Both the position numbers and the translations under genes were made by a program. Source: an uncultured Clostridia bacterium (GTDB lineage: Bacteria; Bacillota; Clostridia; Christensenellales; DTU072). Taken from it: 64,000 bases of DNA. Positions within the stretch are counted from its first letter, which is position 1. Each line of letters opens with the position of its first letter. The DNA lies in contig CALVUD010000002.1 in assembly GCA_944363505.1 (NCBI GenBank), positions 124,001 through 188,000 of the forward strand, written 5' to 3'. Below the pieces are notes generated by a model. That model did no database searches, had not been told where the DNA came from, and saw only the letters and a list, made by a program, of their open reading frames with translations. Shown piece after piece: positions 11,516-21,798 of the stretch.

Positions 11516-14230
11516 TCAGCCTATTTTGTATTTTCCTTTCAGCGTGGTGCTGAAGCCGGAACTGTTATAGTCGTTGACCGCGACGCTGCTCGGCACAAAT
11601 ACGTCAGATACCGTGCAATTCAAAAACGGGTCGAACGCCTTGAGGTTGTCGGGCGGCGTCGGATTTAAGAATCTGACCGTCATCGTGCCCTCCGTCTGGT
11701 TGGCAAAGGCATAACCCCCGACGTAACCCACGCCGCCTATCGTAACCATGGTTATCGCGTTTGTGCTGAACGCGCTGGCGCCGATCTCGGCGTTGCTGCC
11801 GAGACTGAGATCCACCGTCTGCAAAGCCGCATACATAAACGCTTCCACCCCGACGTACTCGAGCGTAGACGGAGATTTGAAATAGGTTAAAGCGGTATGT
11901 CCGAAAGCGTAATCGCCTACGGATTTTAGTTTCAGTCCGCTGACGTCGTCATAAGAGTATTCCTTGATCACGCCCTTATCGTCGGTATAAGTCCATACAA
12001 GATTTCCGAGCTTGGAAACTTCGTAAAAAGCACATTCGTCTATCCTTATTACGGTATTCGGTATCCTGACCTTTTTTATTTTGTCCACTATCGACATGTT
12101 CGCCGAGTCGGGCGTAACGTATTCTCCTATATCGGTAACGGTATAGAAACTCATTCCGTCCGCGGTAACAACCGACGGGATCGTAAGTTCCGCCGCGTCG
12201 GAATACATATATGTGATCTTAGCAAATCCGCTCTGACCGCTCGTCTCCAAGGCGCCGTCCGCGTTGACGGGTTCGAACACATAACCCTCATCCTTGTTGA
12301 CGTACTCGTATGCGAGGATGGGCGCGCTGACGTCCTTCCAGCCTTCGGCGGTGCGGAACCTTTGCAGTAGCGAGGCTCTGACGAAATATCTGACGTTCAA
12401 TCCGAGCGTATCTCCGCCGTCGATGATACCGGGCGTAACGAAAGTCGGCAGTATCGTGGACAAAATGTTCACCGTCTTCATCGAAGTATTCGCCCAGAAC
12501 GGCGCCTTGCCGTACTTTGTCAGGCTGTAAAAGGTTATTTCGCTCATCGCGGTTTCCTGGAAGCACCAATCGCCGAGAGTTTTCAGCGCCGAACCCTGCC
12601 CGAAAACGACCTGTTGAAGCGCCGCGTTGGCAAACGCCGACTCGCCTATATACTCGAGGCTGTCGGGCATGGAAAGCGTTTTAAGCTCAGGCAAACCGAA
12701 CGTGGAACCGGATACGTTCTCGCCCGAAAAGGCTTTCGCGCCGATAAGCTTCAACCCCGGCGAGAGTATCAATCCGCTGCTGCCGGAAGCGGAAACGAGA
12801 GAACGGCAATTATAGAACATGTAATCGGAAACGACCTCCAGTCCGCCCGAGGTCGCGGACTGAATCGCTCCGCGCGCGCTGAAGGTGTAGCCCGTGATCA
12901 CCGTCCTCAGCGACAGCGAATTTCTGAATATACCTTCTCCTATCCGGAAATCGGTATAGTCGTAGCCTTCGTCGGCCTCTTTGGGCAAAACTCCCGTATT
13001 CAGCGCCGTTCCCGCAGGGAAATACACCGCGCGGAACAGACTGCCCGAGAATGCGTTGTCGCCGATGTAATTTACGGTGGCGGGTATAAACAGCGACAGC
13101 GAATAAGTGTTTAGGCTGCTCGCTCCGGGCGGCTGGAAGATTGTGTCGAAGCCCGAACCGCTGAACGCGTAATCGCCGATATATTCGAGAGTCATCGGCA
13201 ATTCCGACGTCGTCCCGAGATGCCCGAGCGACATTTTTCCCGTGTTCATGAACGCCGCGTATCCTATTTTTTTGACGCCGTTCATAATTACGCATATATT
13301 CGTGCAGTTATAAAACGCGTAGTCGCCTATTGTCTCGACCGAATCTGGCAATCGGAAAGTCTTTCCTGAGCCTGTGGCTGCAAACGCCCTGTCCCCTACG
13401 GAGGTAACGGGCAAACCGTCGATCTCGGAGGGTATGACTATTTCGAAATAAGTCGCCTTTCCCTCATCCGTAAGCCCGGTAACGGTTATCTGCCCGCCGT
13501 CGGAAACATAATTGAAAGCGCGCGCGTACCTGGCGTAAAGCGTAACGTTTTTATAATAGATATATTTGGTATTCTCTATCTTTTCGCCGCCCTCGGGCGC
13601 GGTATACCAACCCACGAAAATATAGTCCACGTAACCGTATTTTTCGGCGGAGTTCATGTCCGTGTCGGAAGGCAACGGCAGCGCCGCCATGTAATTAACG
13701 GTGTATCTGACGGTATCTTCCTCGCTGTTCGCCTCGGAAAAATCCAACGTCAGTTCGAAATCGGGATCGATCAGCACGGTTACTTCGTTGCCTTTGAGAT
13801 TTGTCAGGCGCCTGGTTTCGCCGCCGACCTCATAGGCTATGTCCGTGATCTTGACCGTATATTCGTCGGCGTCCGTTCCCACCGAAACGTTTTTGATGTA
13901 AACGTCGTAATTTGTACTTTCCGCTCCGAATTTCTCGGATTCCACGATCGTTCCGTTGAGCTTCAGCGACAGAATCTTATGATTGTACGGATTCTCTATC
14001 CTCACCCTTATATCGAACAATTCCGTCGCGCCGTTATAAATATCCAGACAAACCGGATTTTCGGTATCGCCGTTAAAGGCGTTGTTCTGAGGAAGAATTT
14101 CGATTTCCTGAAGCGAGATCGTGCCCCTGGTGTTGTTGCCGCCCGAATCGGAACCGTCGGAACATCCCGAAATACCGAACGCAAGCGCCGCAAACAACAC
14201 GCACACCGTCAAAAGTATGATCCGTTTCAT
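11516..14230 (-). CDS. BspA-type leucine-rich-repeat lipoprotein
   Basis: A 904-residue surface lipoprotein. The signal peptide ends in the lipobox ISGC (Cys23). After a beta-rich region, residues about 195-240 match the Listeria-Bacteroides (InlB B-type) repeat, with FVGWYTAPEGG and VTLYARY. From about residue 265 there is a long run of BspA-like LRR_5 repeats, each with patterns such as IGDYAFYNC, YIGDYAFSGSG and LKLIGAKAFSG. Such proteins usually bind host or matrix ligands, so adhesion is likely but inferred. Its ATG overlaps the TAA of the 2000-residue gene by one base (TAATG), which implies translational coupling. Confidence 0.85.
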   Translation of the reverse strand: MKRIILLTVCVLFAALAFGISGCSDGSDSGGNNTRGTISLQEIEILPQNNAFNGDTENPVCLDIYNGATELFDIRVRIENPYNHKILSLKLNGTIVESEKFGAESTNYDVYIKNVSVGTDADEYTVKITDIAYEVGGETRRLTNLKGNEVTVLIDPDFELTLDFSEANSEEDTVRYTVNYMAALPLPSDTDMNSAEKYGYVDYIFVGWYTAPEGGEKIENTKYIYYKNVTLYARYARAFNYVSDGGQITVTGLTDEGKATYFEIVIPSEIDGLPVTSVGDRAFAATGSGKTFRLPDSVETIGDYAFYNCTNICVIMNGVKKIGYAAFMNTGKMSLGHLGTTSELPMTLEYIGDYAFSGSGFDTIFQPPGASSLNTYSLSLFIPATVNYIGDNAFSGSLFRAVYFPAGTALNTGVLPKEADEGYDYTDFRIGEGIFRNSLSLRTVITGYTFSARGAIQSATSGGLEVVSDYMFYNCRSLVSASGSSGLILSPGLKLIGAKAFSGENVSGSTFGLPELKTLSMPDSLEYIGESAFANAALQQVVFGQGSALKTLGDWCFQETAMSEITFYSLTKYGKAPFWANTSMKTVNILSTILPTFVTPGIIDGGDTLGLNVRYFVRASLLQRFRTAEGWKDVSAPILAYEYVNKDEGYVFEPVNADGALETSGQSGFAKITYMYSDAAELTIPSVVTADGMSFYTVTDIGEYVTPDSANMSIVDKIKKVRIPNTVIRIDECAFYEVSKLGNLVWTYTDDKGVIKEYSYDDVSGLKLKSVGDYAFGHTALTYFKSPSTLEYVGVEAFMYAALQTVDLSLGSNAEIGASAFSTNAITMVTIGGVGYVGGYAFANQTEGTMTVRFLNPTPPDNLKAFDPFLNCTVSDVFVPSSVAVNDYNSSGFSTTLKGKYKIG

Positions 14231-17200
14231 TATTTCCCTTTTCCTTTATTTTTTTTGATTATCACTACGACAAGTATCGCTATGCCCGCGACAAAAATCA
14301 CGCCGCCGGCGACCGAACCCGCGATTATCAGCGCTTTTTTCGTTTTCTCGCTGACGCTGACGCTTATATCGCCGCCGGGCGCGGGGCTTTGCTGAGAGCC
14401 CGACCCGCCCGGGTCCACCGACACCGGGGGAACATACGGCGTTTCGTCCACGTCGATTCCGACGACGGCAGAATACACGACCTGTTCTCCTATTCGGATC
14501 TCTATCAAAACGTTCTCGGCGTCGCTAGAGAAAACATACACGTTCGGTTCGGCGATTTCTTCTCCGTCGATATATAATTTCGCAAGATCCCCCCATTCCT
14601 CGGGGAACTCCGCTATAAGCGTAAACGACGAATTATCGGTTACCACGGTTCCGTTTTCGGGTAACGCAACAGCAGTTTCCAAATCATACAGTTTTAGTTT
14701 TGACAGGTCTAAAATTGCGTTGAGACGATATATGAACGCCTTCGAAACAAAGTTTGAGGAATCTGGCTCGAATACCGCTCCTATCTCGTTGATGCCGTAA
14801 TGAAGGCTAAGTCCGCTATCCGCGATTCGGACGCTTCCAGCCACTGCTTCGCCGTTGAACAAGGCGGTTGTTCCGATAAGGTCTTGGTCGGTAACGACGT
14901 GCGACACGTCGAAGAATATACTGCCTTCCGCATTGGTTATTTCGACTTCGGCGGGGGCAACGGTGATCTCGGCGCTCTTTTCGAATGTATTGTATCCCGC
15001 GCATTCCAAGCGCACGTTCACGTTATAGCGACCCGCGTCCGTGGGAGTTTCGCTTCTGAAAACCGCCGTGCCCTGAGGCAACAACTCGGCATGTACTATC
15101 GGAATTTCAGCGGGACGTCCCGTATACGCGACGTAAACCGAAACGACGTCCACGGCGGGATCGAAGTTCCTGTATACGACGCTTAATTCCCCGCTCTCTC
15201 CCGTTTTTTCGAGAACGTAGTTAGCACCCTTTTCGCCGTCGAATCTCATAAACACCGAATATTCGTATTCGGCGTAAGGTTCAAATTCGCGGTCGAGGTA
15301 GAAACTTTCGCCAAGATATCCGATATCGGATTCGAGAGGCGATTCCGAAACGTAGATCACGTCGAACGCCGTCGGCACGGATTCGTCGGAATATATCGTA
15401 ACGGGTAATATCCGATACTTCAACGGTTTGGGGGATATTACGAAAGTATACTCAAAATTATTCTCGGCAATCGCGTATCTGTCCGCGCTGACGCCCTGAA
15501 GCGAAGCGCCGACCGTATGCTCTCCCGCCGAAATCCGGTCGCCCGACACGATCGTGAAACTCAAAGTCGGGGCGTTCGCCGCACAGTTCAAAATATACGT
15601 CCTGTTACCGGACATCGGCGAAAAATCGATCTCGGCGCCGTCGTATACGAGAGACAGCGTAGAAAGATATTCTTCCCATAGCAAGGTGATCTCCCGCTTT
15701 ACTATATTTAGCGTGCCCGTGCCGTTTATTACGGTGAAACCGACTACTTTTATGCCTGATACCGTAACAGGATCCGCCTCCACAACGTCGTAGGTTCCGG
15801 GTTCGGGAGAGCGAATATCGGAATAATCCAGCTTCAGATTTAAAACGGCGCTGAACGTTTTACCGTCCAGGATATAGCTTTCGGTCGAAGTAAAATAGGC
15901 TTTCTTTCCGTCGGTTGCCACGTTAACGGAGCCGTATTCCAACGTAAACTGTCTGCCGGAAAGATCCAGCGTAACTTCCGCGGGAAGCACGCCGAGCGAC
16001 ACGGTTTCGGATATTTCGTAATATCCGTCTCCCGAAATAGTCAACGTATAATCGCCGGGAAGTTCCGCCGCGCCTCCCGATACGGTGAGGTTGAATTGCG
16101 GCTCGAAACCCGGAACGTAATCTGCCCTGTCCAATACCCCCGCGTTCTCCGCGGCTGAAATCAGTTCCTCCGTCGAATACTCCGCGGCGCGGTAAAACAG
16201 ACTGAACGAATATGCCTTTACGGACAAATATTTTTTGACGATCGTGAACGACCCGAGGTTTTCGGAATACGGCGCGTAATTGTCGTTTAAAGGCGTCAGG
16301 ATCAAAGTAAGATCCTTGACAGCCACCGGAGCGCGGAAACTGAGGTAATTGCCCGCAACCTGCGTTTCGCCGTTTATGGTATAGGAAAACGAAATTTCGT
16401 ATCCGCCGTCAGAAACGGCGCGTATCGAATACTGCGTACCGTCGAATTCGAAATGGTTTTTATCGGATACGGTACCTATACTTTCCTCCCCCTCCGCCGT
16501 AGGAACGTAAACGTACGCCTCGGGAGACGGAGAGTATTTTTCTATGACGAATTCGAATTCACCCTCGAAAGCCTGATAATTCACAGACTCTTTCAAATTT
16601 ACGAAAACTACGTATTTCGCGTTTTCCGGCGTTGCGTCCGAGGGTGCGCCGTCAAGCATTTCGTTAGCGCCCTCGCGCTTAATTCCGTATTGAGGATAAC
16701 CATCCGCAAATTCAAATTCTGAAACGTCGCCCGTAAACCGTATCGAAACTGGCTGACCGTCATAGACGTAGGATTGGATTATGCCAAGATCCGCCCGCGG
16801 CTTTTTGCCCACTCTCAAAACGCCGTTTGCGACTCCGACGATCTTGAAATTGACGGGATCGCCAAGGCGTTCGAAGGTAACGGCGTGCGTGCTGTTCGCT
16901 TCGCTCTCGGGCGTATAATCGCACTTCAGTTCGTAATGAGTCCCCCTGACGATCTCGGAATCGATATCGACGTCGGGAAGCGTGCCTTTTACCGCGCCGA
17001 AAGTAACCGAATACTCCGGCACGGGCGCGCCGTAGGACACGGCTTCGTCCGATACCGTGGCGTTAACTTCGAAGCACATGATTTCTATCGTAGCCGAAAC
17101 CTCGACGTCGCAATTATAATTCGCGGGAGAAACCGATTTGAATTTCAGCGTTAGCAAATATATTCCCGCGTCCGTAAACTCGGGAGACGCCGAATACGCG

Positions 17201-20200
17201 ACGCCGTCGTAATAATATTCGACGCCGAACGTATATTCATACGGATCGCCTTCGACGAGCTTTATCTTCGACGGATCGAAAGATACCGAATGTTTTTTCC
17301 CGTCGTAAGTCGCAGTTGCGGACTTGAACGATTCGCAAACGTCGTCCGTGCTCAGCGAAACGGCGTATACCTCGAAAGAGGAAGATTTGACCGTATAAAT
17401 GTAATTATCGTTGTTTTTGTCCTGTATCGGCGTAACGGTATATTTGCCAGGCGATGAAAAACGGGAATAATCGCTTTCGTATGTAAAGTCGGGATTAAGG
17501 TTTATGAACGGATGCTCGGAGCCGTACGGAACCGCAGATATTTCCCCCGCCGATACTTCCGCACGGGCGCGGAGCACATAATAAGAAGTAAGCAGCGATA
17601 CCGGCTCGTAACCGTGAACGCTGACCACGATTTCCAGATAATACCTTCCCGCGTCGCGGATATACGCGGGCGGCTCTTTCCCGCCCGAAACGGTAACGAA
17701 AGAAGTTATCGTATAGCTCAAAGTCGCCGCATAAGGAAAATCGGTCAATTCGAAGGTCGGAGCGATAACGGCGCCGCTGTACGTCGGCGCGCCCGCTTCC
17801 GTCTGCCCGTCATACCCGTCCGGCGTTTCGGAAACCAGTTTGTATTTCGTAAGATCCCCGAGCGAGCCCGTCGTAACGGTATATTTCAGTTTTATCACGG
17901 CGGCGTTTGAAGCGTCCGACGCCGGAACGGCGATTGTCAGGTCGTATACGCCCACCTCTTTGATGCCGTTCTCCATAACCGCGCCCGAAGAATCGGTAAC
18001 CGTAAGGGTGACGCCCGCATATCCGAAAGGATTTAAGTGATCCGCGTCCAGCCCTACGCCCGCCAGCGCGACTTCGATGTCCTCCGCTCCCGCGGCATAC
18101 GCAAGCTTGTTAGGGTTATAAAGATACTCGATCATTGTCCCCCTTAGCGTCCATTCCGAAGTTACCGTCCCGTCCGCGCTCTCGAAGCGCCTCGCAGACA
18201 GCGTTACCCCTATATAATAATCGCCGTCCGCGTCTGTAAACTTCAGACCGTATACCGTGTCGGCGTCCGTGCTGTTTGCGGTAAAACTGTCCGAAACGAC
18301 CTCGGTTCCTACCGATGTATACCATTTAAAATCGGCATAATCGAGGTTGACGGTAAAATACGAACCGATGACCTCGTTAACGGCGGCTTTGGTCAGTTCG
18401 CTGCCTTCCAGCCGGTTCGAGCCCGATCCGTCCGTAAAATAATGCGTTACCGTTTCCGATCCCGCGCCGTATGCGTGGGAGGCGTCCGATACGGTTATGA
18501 CGGGATTGGATTTGTAGACCAGTCTTTCGCTCGGAATAACGGGGATTATCGAAGAAGTTCCCTGCTCCACGCCGAAAGTCGCTTTTCCCCAGCCCCAGCC
18601 GGTACAAGAAAGCTTGCCGCTATAAATATCCGAAGCCTTCGGCGCGATCAATGCGGCGACGTTTTCATAAGTCGCCGAGGTTTCTCCGTCTGCGCTTTCA
18701 GCTACGTTCGCCCCGTTCCACGCTCCGTTGGACTGGTAAGAGCCGGTAACCGTAAGATCCGCGTTTTCGGTTCCCGCGACAAAACTTTCGGTATAACTGA
18801 ACACGCGGTTTGCCACTCCCGAGGAATCCGAACCGAAAGCCGCCGCAAACCCGGAAGATATTTTTGTTTCCCGTGCGGTGCCGTTATCCAGAAGCGCCGC
18901 CGTACCGCCGGTCCCGTCGATACGAACGTTCTCGACGATGCCCGAGACCGTGCCGAAAAGCGATTGCGTCCCCGTCAGATCGGCTCCGATATATATATCG
19001 GAAATTTTGCCCGAAAGCGTAGTTGTGAGCGGCACTTTTACGCCCGTCAGCGCAAATCCGTTACCGTACAAAACGCCGCTGAAATCTCCCAAAACGCTCC
19101 CCGAAACTTCGTAGCCCGACAAGTCGACGTTCGAGGTCAGCATATAATAAGCGCTTCCGCCCGCGGCTCTAAGCAATTCCCCGGGCGAAGAAATAGCGAA
19201 CGGATCTTCTTCCGTGCTCGTAAGCAATTCCTCGGGCGAAGAAATAGCGAACGGATCATCTTCTTCCCAGCCCGTGCCCGAAGTAAATTCCGAAGCGGCG
19301 GACAGCGCCGCCGATCCGCCCTCGTCGCGGTCGGGATAACCGAGTCCGAAAGCGGAAGCGTTGTAAAAACCGTAGTTACCCGCGTTTACGCTCCGAACCT
19401 GTTCCTCGCTTAAAGACGCGGTGTTGTATAAATTGACGAAAGAACCGAGTGTGGCTCCGCCTTTATAAATCAGATACCTGAGTTCGTGAATGTCGGTCGC
19501 CACCGAAGGCGGCGCGGATTTAACGAGCGTGCCCGTACTGCCCGCAGCGTCTAAAACGTCGTCCGTAAACGGGGAATTAAAATTAACGTCGCACGCAAAA
19601 GAATCGATGATGTTTCCCGTATTTTTAAAGGCAAAAAGCGCGCCTTCGGCGTTATCCGCTCCCGAAACGTCTATCGCTCCCGAATAAAAATCCACGGCGG
19701 CAAACGAGTTTTTTATTACGCCGGAATTGTCTTTTACGAATCCGAACTCGCCCAACGCCTTGACGGAAGCGGAAACGTTGAATCCCGAAACCGTGCCCGA
19801 GTTGGAATTTATCGCGGCGGCGTAAACGGAGGAGGAGCTACCCAGCTCCGCGTCGACGAGATTAAGGTTTTTCAGTACGCCGCCGGCGGAAACGTTATTT
19901 ACGAAAAACGCGTTTTCGGACGTATTCCTGTATCCCACAATGGCGTGTCCCCTGCCGTCAAAAGTTACGTCCACAATGTTGATGTAAAACGTTTTGCCGC
20001 CCGAAGCGTAATATCTGTCGAGATATATGTCCGTGCGCAGGACATAGGTCGTACCCGCGGCGCCCGAGTCTACGGAATCCAGGACGAAATCGGTAAAGTC
20101 CTCTTCCGTGTCTATGTATACGGTCCGAGCCTCCGCCGCGGAAGCGTCGATCCCGCGTTCGCCGAACCCGACGCACGAAGTTACCGCGAGCGCGGCGATC

Positions 20201-20232
20201 AATAATATCAGCAAGAAAAGGATTTTTTTCAT
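14230..20232 (-). CDS. 2000-residue surface lipoprotein with GLUG/MBG-like repeats and C-terminal membrane anchor
   Basis: The N-terminus is a lipoprotein signal with lipobox VTSC (Cys20). Residues about 130-220 contain GLUG-like stretches (SGTVSGFNVS, NSGVIKNSF). At about 325-360 a 17-residue unit starting DPFAISSP is tandemly duplicated. Most of the remaining length is a series of MBG/Ig-like beta domains with AGxYxLxIxV endings. At about 1968-1991 there is a hydrophobic helix followed by KKNKGKGK, a typical membrane stop. No LPXTG motif was seen. It sits between the flippase-like gene (7-nt gap) and the LRR lipoprotein (1-base overlap), so the three form an operon. The role is probably cell-surface structure or adhesion; no enzyme motif was found. 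Confidence 0.75.
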   Translation of the reverse strand: MKKILFLLILLIAALAVTSCVGFGERGIDASAAEARTVYIDTEEDFTDFVLDSVDSGAAGTTYVLRTDIYLDRYYASGGKTFYINIVDVTFDGRGHAIVGYRNTSENAFFVNNVSAGGVLKNLNLVDAELGSSSSVYAAAINSNSGTVSGFNVSASVKALGEFGFVKDNSGVIKNSFAAVDFYSGAIDVSGADNAEGALFAFKNTGNIIDSFACDVNFNSPFTDDVLDAAGSTGTLVKSAPPSVATDIHELRYLIYKGGATLGSFVNLYNTASLSEEQVRSVNAGNYGFYNASAFGLGYPDRDEGGSAALSAASEFTSGTGWEEDDPFAISSPEELLTSTEEDPFAISSPGELLRAAGGSAYYMLTSNVDLSGYEVSGSVLGDFSGVLYGNGFALTGVKVPLTTTLSGKISDIYIGADLTGTQSLFGTVSGIVENVRIDGTGGTAALLDNGTARETKISSGFAAAFGSDSSGVANRVFSYTESFVAGTENADLTVTGSYQSNGAWNGANVAESADGETSATYENVAALIAPKASDIYSGKLSCTGWGWGKATFGVEQGTSSIIPVIPSERLVYKSNPVITVSDASHAYGAGSETVTHYFTDGSGSNRLEGSELTKAAVNEVIGSYFTVNLDYADFKWYTSVGTEVVSDSFTANSTDADTVYGLKFTDADGDYYIGVTLSARRFESADGTVTSEWTLRGTMIEYLYNPNKLAYAAGAEDIEVALAGVGLDADHLNPFGYAGVTLTVTDSSGAVMENGIKEVGVYDLTIAVPASDASNAAVIKLKYTVTTGSLGDLTKYKLVSETPDGYDGQTEAGAPTYSGAVIAPTFELTDFPYAATLSYTITSFVTVSGGKEPPAYIRDAGRYYLEIVVSVHGYEPVSLLTSYYVLRARAEVSAGEISAVPYGSEHPFINLNPDFTYESDYSRFSSPGKYTVTPIQDKNNDNYIYTVKSSSFEVYAVSLSTDDVCESFKSATATYDGKKHSVSFDPSKIKLVEGDPYEYTFGVEYYYDGVAYSASPEFTDAGIYLLTLKFKSVSPANYNCDVEVSATIEIMCFEVNATVSDEAVSYGAPVPEYSVTFGAVKGTLPDVDIDSEIVRGTHYELKCDYTPESEANSTHAVTFERLGDPVNFKIVGVANGVLRVGKKPRADLGIIQSYVYDGQPVSIRFTGDVSEFEFADGYPQYGIKREGANEMLDGAPSDATPENAKYVVFVNLKESVNYQAFEGEFEFVIEKYSPSPEAYVYVPTAEGEESIGTVSDKNHFEFDGTQYSIRAVSDGGYEISFSYTINGETQVAGNYLSFRAPVAVKDLTLILTPLNDNYAPYSENLGSFTIVKKYLSVKAYSFSLFYRAAEYSTEELISAAENAGVLDRADYVPGFEPQFNLTVSGGAAELPGDYTLTISGDGYYEISETVSLGVLPAEVTLDLSGRQFTLEYGSVNVATDGKKAYFTSTESYILDGKTFSAVLNLKLDYSDIRSPEPGTYDVVEADPVTVSGIKVVGFTVINGTGTLNIVKREITLLWEEYLSTLSLVYDGAEIDFSPMSGNRTYILNCAANAPTLSFTIVSGDRISAGEHTVGASLQGVSADRYAIAENNFEYTFVISPKPLKYRILPVTIYSDESVPTAFDVIYVSESPLESDIGYLGESFYLDREFEPYAEYEYSVFMRFDGEKGANYVLEKTGESGELSVVYRNFDPAVDVVSVYVAYTGRPAEIPIVHAELLPQGTAVFRSETPTDAGRYNVNVRLECAGYNTFEKSAEITVAPAEVEITNAEGSIFFDVSHVVTDQDLIGTTALFNGEAVAGSVRIADSGLSLHYGINEIGAVFEPDSSNFVSKAFIYRLNAILDLSKLKLYDLETAVALPENGTVVTDNSSFTLIAEFPEEWGDLAKLYIDGEEIAEPNVYVFSSDAENVLIEIRIGEQVVYSAVVGIDVDETPYVPPVSVDPGGSGSQQSPAPGGDISVSVSEKTKKALIIAGSVAGGVIFVAGIAILVVVIIKKNKGKGK
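19171..19272 (-). repeat. 51-bp tandem duplication inside the 2000-residue gene
   Basis: Two copies start at 19171 and 19222. They share about 40 nearly identical bases including GCGAAGAAATAGCGAACGGA, and the second carries a 3-base insertion. The unit is in frame and encodes a 17-residue repeat beginning DPFAISSP. Confidence 0.85.
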
Positions 20233-20239
20233 ATCGCGT

Positions 20240-21604
20240 TCAGTCCAGTTTGTTGTTTATGGTCTTTCTGCGGTACCAAGCCACCTCTCTTTTGACCAAA
20301 GTAACGCGTTTAACGCGCCGTTTGCCGACGAGCGCTTCCACGATGTGAAGGATAACGCCCATGATTATCGGCAGATAGAACACCAGCATCCTGTATAACA
20401 GCACCGCCCAGAACAGCGTTCCCGCGGGAGTCAGACCGTCGAAAACCGCGTAAAACGAGGCTTCCGAAGCGCCCGAAGCGCCGGGTGTGGGAATGATCCC
20501 CGACGAAAGCGACACGTAATAGGATTTCGACACCGTCTCGAAAAGACCGCACTCTCCGCCAAGCGCGCGTACTATAAAGTACGGATACAGCCCGAGTATC
20601 ATCAGATCCGCCATGGACAGTATAACCAATACGATTATCGTCGTGCGGTTTTCGGACAGATATTTATACGCGGCGGCAAGCGAATCCATCGTATCGCGCG
20701 CCTTGCCCACGGCTTTGTCGTAGTTTTTAACAAGTTTCAGTTTCGCGCCGAGCGCCACTACCTTTTCGGTTATTTTGAAAGTCCACCCGAGTTTTTTGGA
20801 AAACACCAGCATCGTAAGCGGGATAAGCGAAGTTACGACTATCGCAAGGTACGCTCCCACATGCACGACCCAGGAAATGTTTTCGTGCCATATCCCGAAG
20901 AACACCGCGACGAAAGCGATGAGCGCATAGACGTGCATCGTGTGTTTTACGAAAGGCAACGTGCACGCCGTGGGAGTATCGAGATTGCTTTTCGCAAGAT
21001 ATGCCATCTGGAAAGGCTGTCCTCCCGTAGACCACGGCGTCAGATTGTTGTAATAAAAGCCGATTATCGAAGTTCTGAGGGAAAGTCCGTAGCGGTTTCC
21101 GTATCCGCATTGTTTTATCAAAACGAAATAGATCAGCGAATCCACCGCCAGATGCGCCAAAAACGCCAGGACTATCAGTACCAGCCATTCCCAGTGCGCG
21201 CCCATAACTTTGACGAGTTCGCCCGCGTGCAGAAAACCTTCCGCGTCGTTGTTGAGTTCAAGGTACAGTACCACCGCCAACGCGACGGCGTTGAACGCGA
21301 TCAGCAATATGGCGGCGATCCACTTTTTGCCGTGCTCTTTTTTAGTGCGCGCCTTTTTGTCCGTGTCGGGCAGAGTCAACCTCTCCTCGACGTTTTGCAT
21401 GACTTCGTCCAAAGACGCGCTTTCGTAATCTATTTTTTCGCCGCTTTCGGCGCGGTCGGCAACGACGGAGCTTTCATTCTCCGCGTTTTCGGATAATCTT
21501 TCTCCGACGCCTTCGGTGCCGCTTTCGACACGCCCGCTCCCGATCCCTTCGTTTTCGGTTTCGGCGGGAACGCTTCCATTTACGTTTTCGATTTTATCGG
21601 GCAT
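20240..21604 (-). CDS. Lysylphosphatidylglycerol-synthase-TM / UPF0104 flippase-like membrane protein
   Basis: A 454-residue polytopic membrane protein. About 90 N-terminal residues are acidic, Glu/Ser/Asn-rich and probably cytosolic. Several membrane helices follow, with the family-typical NNLTPWSTGGQPFQ block, a conserved region of the LPG_synthase_TM (AglD/MprF N-domain) family. It lacks the soluble aminoacyl-transfer domain of MprF, so it is more likely a lipid or glycolipid translocase-type protein than a lysyl transferase. As first gene of the operon with two surface lipoproteins, it suggests a cell-envelope role. GGAG lies 8 nt before the ATG. Confidence 0.8.
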   Translation of the reverse strand: MPDKIENVNGSVPAETENEGIGSGRVESGTEGVGERLSENAENESSVVADRAESGEKIDYESASLDEVMQNVEERLTLPDTDKKARTKKEHGKKWIAAILLIAFNAVALAVVLYLELNNDAEGFLHAGELVKVMGAHWEWLVLIVLAFLAHLAVDSLIYFVLIKQCGYGNRYGLSLRTSIIGFYYNNLTPWSTGGQPFQMAYLAKSNLDTPTACTLPFVKHTMHVYALIAFVAVFFGIWHENISWVVHVGAYLAIVVTSLIPLTMLVFSKKLGWTFKITEKVVALGAKLKLVKNYDKAVGKARDTMDSLAAAYKYLSENRTTIIVLVILSMADLMILGLYPYFIVRALGGECGLFETVSKSYYVSLSSGIIPTPGASGASEASFYAVFDGLTPAGTLFWAVLLYRMLVFYLPIIMGVILHIVEALVGKRRVKRVTLVKREVAWYRRKTINNKLD

Positions 21605-21747
21605 TGGCGTCGCTCCGAAAATCCGTACTTCTCATTCAACCTCCGAACTCTGCGCTCGTCGTGCGCCGATTCTTTTTTATATAATAGCATATAATGCGCG
21701 CGTATAAGTGTATAATACGTGAAAAAATAATGGTAAATACCTAATTC

Positions 21748-21782
21748 AAAAAAAGATCGGGACACGATACCCGACCTTTTTT
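21748..21782 (-). terminator. Terminator after the HAAS-domain gene
   Basis: On the minus strand AAAAAAGGTCGGG pairs with CCCGATCTTTTTT around an 8-nt loop, ending in seven T. It lies 17 nt after the stop codon of the gene at 21799. Confidence 0.8.
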
Positions 21783-21798
21783 CTTCAAAAGCGCTTTT

